Assembly: GCA_905250125.1 (NCBI GenBank)
Contig: CAJNOL010000197.1
Coordinates: 1-64,000 of the forward strand
Length of the DNA: 64,000 bases
Direction of reading: 5' to 3'
DNA from: Rotaria sordida
Taxonomy: Eukaryota > Rotifera > Eurotatoria > Philodinida > Philodinidae
Under the pieces are notes generated by a model that saw only the letters and a program-made list of their open reading frames with translations, was not told the DNA's origin and did no database searches. The stretch's first letter is position 1. Every line of letters begins with the position of its first letter. Below, piece after piece: positions 58,890 to 64,000 of this stretch. The translations under genes were made by a program, and so were the position numbers.

Positions 58890-60887
58890 AAATGACATAA
58901 AAAAAAGAACAAAGAAAAAACCAAAATTTAGCTGTCATTTACATATTCTTTGTTGTTATCTCTTTTTTTTTGGCTGTGAATGCCCGTAATTGTTATGTGT
59001 TTTTTTTTTTTGTAATGAAATAAAATGAAAAAAGAAAACCAAACGAAATAAATAATAAAATAAACATTTTTATTTTTTTTTTTTGAAGTCCTGACTTCTC
59101 ACTTGAAATACTTTTTCAATAGAATTTCAAGTAGTAAACGTCAGGTAAATTATATTATCTCATATTTTTAATGGAATGGCCTTGTTTCGATTTCTTTATA
59201 TCGATAAGGTTACAGACAGAGAAATGAGTACAAAATTTATCTTTTTTTTTTTTTTTTTTGTTCCTTGGCTTTCTTTTATATATGAAAAAACCAAATGACT
59301 ATAATTTGCTTATAGTGCTCTGCATCAATGGACAAACTCATACATGACATCCGTTGTGCTCTCGACATAATTATAGTGTGCACATATATATAGGAAGATA
59401 AAACGGAAAAAAGCAAAAAAAAAAAGAATTTTTTCTTTTTGGCATAGAATAATGTGAACATGCCATAGTGATCGGGTATATTGCAAGTTTTTCAATGATG
59501 AAATAATAAAATATATATATATATATATGTATGAATAAGAATATACGAATGAGTCTAAAATATAAATCAAATAAAATGCTTGTTCTAGGTCATATCTATT
59601 CAAAATGAAATACATGTCAAAATAATTGGATACAAAAAATCCATTGAAATTTATATTATTCAAAACAATTTTATTTCAAAATAAAAATATTATATGTTTG
59701 ATCATCTTGAAATCAATTAAATAAAATTGTATTTATTTAATCAACTTTTCAGACTACAACATAGATTTCATCCACTATGCTTAATATGTTGTATCTCTGT
59801 TAAAGAAAAAGTTAACTGTCTAATACAGTGATATTCTCAATTAAAATTTCATTGAAAAATAGTAAAGGGATGATGATCTATCAGACAGAATGATAGAAAT
59901 ATTCAAAAAATGGTTTTTCGAAATCCATTCGAGATAGTATAATCCATTTTTGTCTTTTCTACTGAAGGAAAATCAAAAAAAAAACTTCTCCAGGGATGTC
60001 GACCTCCGCTTTACCGCGTTCTTTTTCTCTCTAAAACCACTACTATTACAAACCTTTTTATTTCTAAATTATCTTCTGCAGAATGCAAATCTTATTTAAA
60101 AAACCGCTGCTTAGTATTACGTCTGCCTTTCTTCATGCTGAAGCTGATCTAATGTCCTTCGATAAAGTTTAAAAAAACAAAAAAAGGTCAAAATCACCTG
60201 TATGAACTATTCCAAATATAATTCTTTCTCAAGGCTAAAACTCTAACAGAGAAAGAAATCGTTTCGTTTTTTTTTTCTTTTCTAACCAATAAAAATTTTT
60301 TTTCCAAACACCAATAAAAAAACAAATTTCCTTTCTCTCATTCTTTCGTCTTCACCAATTGGATACCAATGTCACCGAGAAGAAAAATCTTTACTCTTTC
60401 TCTCTTCCTCTCTCTCTCTCTCTCTCTCTCTGTCTTATTCAAATTAACCTTATTCTTGCTAACTAATTATTGTCGTTGAAACCGGAGTACATATTGCTTT
60501 TCGTCAACTTGTCGTATAGAAAAAAAAAGAAAGCAGATCATTATCATCGGGTTTAATCTTAAAAACGAAGAAGAAGACGAAGAAGAAAAGGAGATAATTT
60601 ACTCCCCGATTATTGATCGTTTTCTTTTATATTTTGTATTCATCAATGCATCGTCAACCGTAATTATTAAAGGGAAACTACGCTTACGCTCGTCTAACTT
60701 CATTAATTTCTTATTCATTGTCGCATATTATCTCATCTCATCTATATTATTATCAAGGGTGAAATTGTCTCAAAATTACTCAATAAACATATAGTCAATA
60801 CAAAAGAAGAAATCAAATTAGTAAAACAAAAAAAAAAAACCCAACCGGAAGAAGAAAAGAAAAGAGAAGAAAAAAAAAAGAAAAACT
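58890..60887. other. Intergenic region between NOP58 and the Distal-less gene
   Basis: NOP58 3' flank carries an AATAAAA signal at about 59019. (AT)n lies near 59510-59528, and (CT)n at about 60409-60432. The last few hundred bases before 60888 are A-rich with GAAGAA tracts and probably form the 5' UTR/promoter of the homeobox gene. No gene is seen between. Confidence 0.5.
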
Positions 60888-61890
60888 ATGATGCATAATG
60901 AACCATCAGCACAGACTCTTCCACCACCATTACCATTATCATATGAACAAGAAACAAAATCAAATGGTTTTCATGATTTTACAAATCATCATCATCATCC
61001 ACATCAACATCAACATCAATCATTAGATCCAATTGATTCTCAACAACAATATTCAAATTTTATTCAACATAATACATATCATCATCCAACATCAGATGAA
61101 CAATTTTATTCAACAACACGTAATTCATTTACATCATATCCATATCCATATTCATTACCTTATCCATCATTAACACTTGATGCAGGTAAACACGTAAAAA
61201 TAAAATATTTTATTTATTTATTTATTTTTTTTTTTATTTTAATTTTAGATGAAAAATGTCATTATGATGAACGTGATATACAACCAAAATTAACAATTAA
61301 AGGTAAAAAAATTCGTAAACCAAGAACTATTTATTCAAGTATGCAATTACAAGTACTTAATAAACGTTTTCAACGTACACAATATCTTGCTTTACCTGAA
61401 CGAGCTGAATTAGCTGCTTCACTTGGACTTACACAAACACAAGTAAAAAAGAAAAAAAAGAAAAAGACAATTTAGTTTAAAAAAGAAAAATATATATATA
61501 TGTATATTTTCTTTTAAGGTGAAAATTTGGTTTCAAAATAAACGAAGTAAACAAAAAAAAATTGTCAAAAATGTTAGTCATCATTCATCATCATCTTCCC
61601 AATCCCCCAACCCGAACCCATCACACCATTGTACATCTCGAATAATGAACAATAAACATAATGATTCTATGTTTTTAGTAAAACAAGAACAACAGCAACC
61701 ATCAACATCAACATCATCATCAACATCAACATCATCATCATCATCATCATCATCATCAACAATTTCAAATCCTATTGAATCAAACTCATTTAATATTGAT
61801 GCAGTTTCATCATCATCTCCATTTGCACCAATTGAATATACAACTCATCCAAATCATTTTTGGTCTTTATCACCTTATGTAACTAGTTAA
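60888..61890 (+). CDS. Dll/Dlx: Distal-less/Dlx family homeobox transcription factor, three exons
   Basis: Exons are 60888-61185, 61249-61442 and 61519-61890, giving 287 residues. The N-terminus is rich in Pro, His, Gln and Tyr. The homeodomain spans residues 121-180. Its signature [30 protein letters not shown] and LTQTQVKIWFQN is diagnostic of Distal-less. The second intron interrupts the homeodomain between positions 44 and 45 (Gln|Val), a position shared with other Dll/Dlx genes. Position 51 Asn, which contacts DNA, is present. Position 52 is Lys instead of Arg (QNKRSK), and position 56 is Gln where Dll has Tyr. The C-terminal part has a long Ser/Thr run and ends in a Trp-containing segment (HFWSLSPYV). 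Dll proteins are nuclear regulators of appendage, sensory and neural development. The first intron is only 63 nt. Confidence 0.93.
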
Positions 61891-61985
61891 AATTATATTT
61901 GAACGTTAAAGTTGTGAAACGTTTTCGTTTTTCGATGTTTTCTGTCTGTGTGTATTTATATAAAAAAAAAACCCCAACAAAAAAA

Positions 61986-62016
<31 letters not shown>

Positions 62017-64000
62017 TTACTTCAAACACAAATACTGTTCTCCCACTTCATGATGGATATGTATTGTTAAAAGCCTTGCGGTATGATTATTGTGAAATGA
62101 AGAGAGAGAGAGAAAGAAAGAAAGAACAATTATCTTCTTATTTCGATACTATTGTCACCTGATCGAAAGACATGGAGAGATGTTAATCTCTATACTTGAA
62201 AACATAAAGACATCTGCTCAATTGATAATAATGTTGTTTCTTATGCCAAACTTTCAACTACGATTTCCTGTTGTAATAGTTGATGTTGTTCTTTTTTTTT
62301 TCATGAATACTAATTATAACTCGACATATCTCCTCCTTCCATTAGTTGGCAGGCGATTCCACAATTAGCTAGGCCTTATAAAAAAAAAAAAAGAAGAAAT
62401 AAACTAGAAAACCCAATTCTTTCTATTTTTTTTTGAAATGATCTTTTCTTTTTGCAGTTGAACGGAGATATAAGCTGATTATGATTGGATTTTTCTTACA
62501 ATTGTTTGATCTTAATTTTAGTACATCTATCGACACGTGTACGATATCCGGAAACAAAAAAAAAGGATGATGTGTTAGTGCGTGAATAGCAATAATAACT
62601 TTGATCCATTTCTAAAGAAGATTTCAACTGTATTATCGGAACTTTTTTTCTCTCTCTCTCTCTGTCTCTATCGATCGATGACAGGTCAACATTGAAATTG
62701 TTTATGACAGCAAAGACAATATAAAGGCCAATTATGTTAGTCGTCATTCCCATTCATGCGAGTGTTCGTTTCGTTTTTTTTTTTTCGTGATAACATGCTG
62801 TGGTCGTTGATACCGTATGATGGTGACTGTTACTCTTGATCGATGATTATATCGGCTGAATGAATGTCTATATAAAAAAGGTTGGAATCGTGAGAAAAGA
62901 AAGAACGAATGTGTTCAAGTGTAATAAATGTTATTCTTTTTATATAAAGAATAGGTGTTATCGACAGATTTATATTTCATAGAAAAGAAAAATTTAGATT
63001 TCTCTATAAAAAAAAAAAAAAGAAAACACATTGCGTGTATGTGGTTAATCCACTATAGGTGGTCTTCGTTTTAACTTTTCGATGAATTTACAGATCACGC
63101 TTGTTATTATGTATCTCAATTTAGATTAGATTCATGTTTATAAGCAATTAGCTTTGGAAATCTAGTACTGTGATGCAATCAAGCGAGTATGTAGTTTGTT
63201 GTCATATTCTCGCGATCGATATTCAACGCACTATGAGTTCATTAAGGTGTGAAAAAAAATACGTTTGTTTTGATTGAAAGGCGGGATAATTACTGAATAG
63301 AAGAATACTAATTGATATTGCTTAAGGCATTTGAACTCATCTGATATTTACAAAATAAAAAGATAAGATTTTGAGCAATAAAGTGTGTTTTCTAATGAAA
63401 ATTTGATCCATATTAAGTTTTTATTTTTATTTTTGTTGTTTTTAATTTTTTTATTGAAGTATGATGTACAAACAAATATTAACAATAAAAGATATTTATC
63501 ATGTAATTATGGTTATGGTCATAGAGAGATCAAGATCTGCTACAATTAACTCTATTTTAAAAGGCAACAGCTATTAACAAATAGAAGTGATGACTCATTA
63601 AGTTGTTGTGATTTAAATCATCTGTTCGTAGATGATTTCTCAACAATACTTCGCTCGAATGATCAGATATCTGAATATGGAACTGAAATGTGATACGAAA
63701 CAAAATTGAATGGACTGAAGAAATAAAGTACTTGGATTATTTATATACCTCAAAACTGTGATTTAGCTTAAGGATCCAGAAGATAATGGTTAGAATTCAT
63801 TAAAGAGTTACAATGATCAACTTGTTTCGTTTGAAAGATTCTCTTCGGATCTTATATCCTTCCTGTTTTTTTTTCATGACTTTTCTCACTATTCACTTCG
63901 AAACAACAACAACAGTATCTGAACAAATTCAACACACGATGTTTGTGAAGAATTATGTTGTATACACATTGAAGTCCTAATTTCTTTATGTATACTACAA
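61891..64000. other. 3' flank of the Distal-less gene and trailing non-coding DNA
   Basis: An (AT)n run lies at about 61990-62018, (AG)n near 62102-62114 and (CT)n near 62648-62664. Beyond 62750 I see no coding exon, repeat match or RNA gene. The ORFs at 61899-62753 are low-complexity. Confidence 0.5.

Noticed and set aside
1-64000. CRISPR arrays, operons, tRNA and rRNA genes
   Set aside because: The window is animal nuclear DNA. I saw no direct-repeat/spacer array, no tRNA A/B box pair with a cloverleaf and no rRNA-like stretch.

Overview
The window is AT-rich nuclear DNA from an animal. The genes are split by GT-AG introns, many only about 45-80 nt long and T-rich, and exon phases join consistently. 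The gene content is metazoan: Rab27, a Distal-less homeobox, a synaptotagmin, Rubicon, GATAD2/p66, a TWIK-type K2P channel and a type II transmembrane serine protease. Low GC, tiny introns, Asn/Ser/Gln homopolymers and many short non-autonomous DNA elements would fit a bdelloid rotifer or similar small invertebrate. That placement is an inference and not proven here.

Layout, left to right. The 3' exon of a Rab27 gene (+) enters at 510-975. A HAUS7-like augmin subunit (-, 1090-3463) and a TMUB1/2-type transmembrane ubiquitin-like protein (-, 5231-7586) follow. After a repeat-bearing gap comes the NuRD subunit GATAD2/p66 (-, 12207-16145). A gene-poor, low-complexity stretch leads to a synaptotagmin-4/11-like gene (-, 20841-22611) and the mRNA decapping enzyme DCP2 (-, 24181-27984). 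DCP2 lies head-to-head with a complete 20-exon Rubicon gene (+, 30308-44302). A small secreted-protein gene of neuropeptide-precursor type lies inside Rubicon intron 3 on the opposite strand (33795-34181). A two-pore-domain K+ channel (+, 45147-52305) has two candidate first exons. It converges on a membrane-anchored S1 serine protease (-, 52510-53484). NOP58 (+, 55136-58889) and a Distal-less/Dlx homeobox gene (+, 60888-61890) complete the set. The last 2.1 kb shows no gene I can support.

The genes do not form one pathway; this is an ordinary syntenic stretch of housekeeping and regulatory genes. Loose functional links exist: Rab27, synaptotagmin, K2P and the peptide precursor all belong to secretory or excitable-cell biology, and Rubicon controls endosome/autophagosome traffic.

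Much of the non-coding DNA consists of short dispersed repeats and fold-back elements with long terminal inverted repeats (TIRs). They sit mostly in introns. One is a near-palindromic 315-bp element flanked by TA, and one TIR element is inserted inside another. The strongest leads are the nested putative amidated-peptide gene, the alternative K2P first exons, the calcium-ligand substitutions in the synaptotagmin, and the fold-back element families. Exon models were built by hand from splice sites, frame continuity and recalled family sequences. No search or alignment was run.
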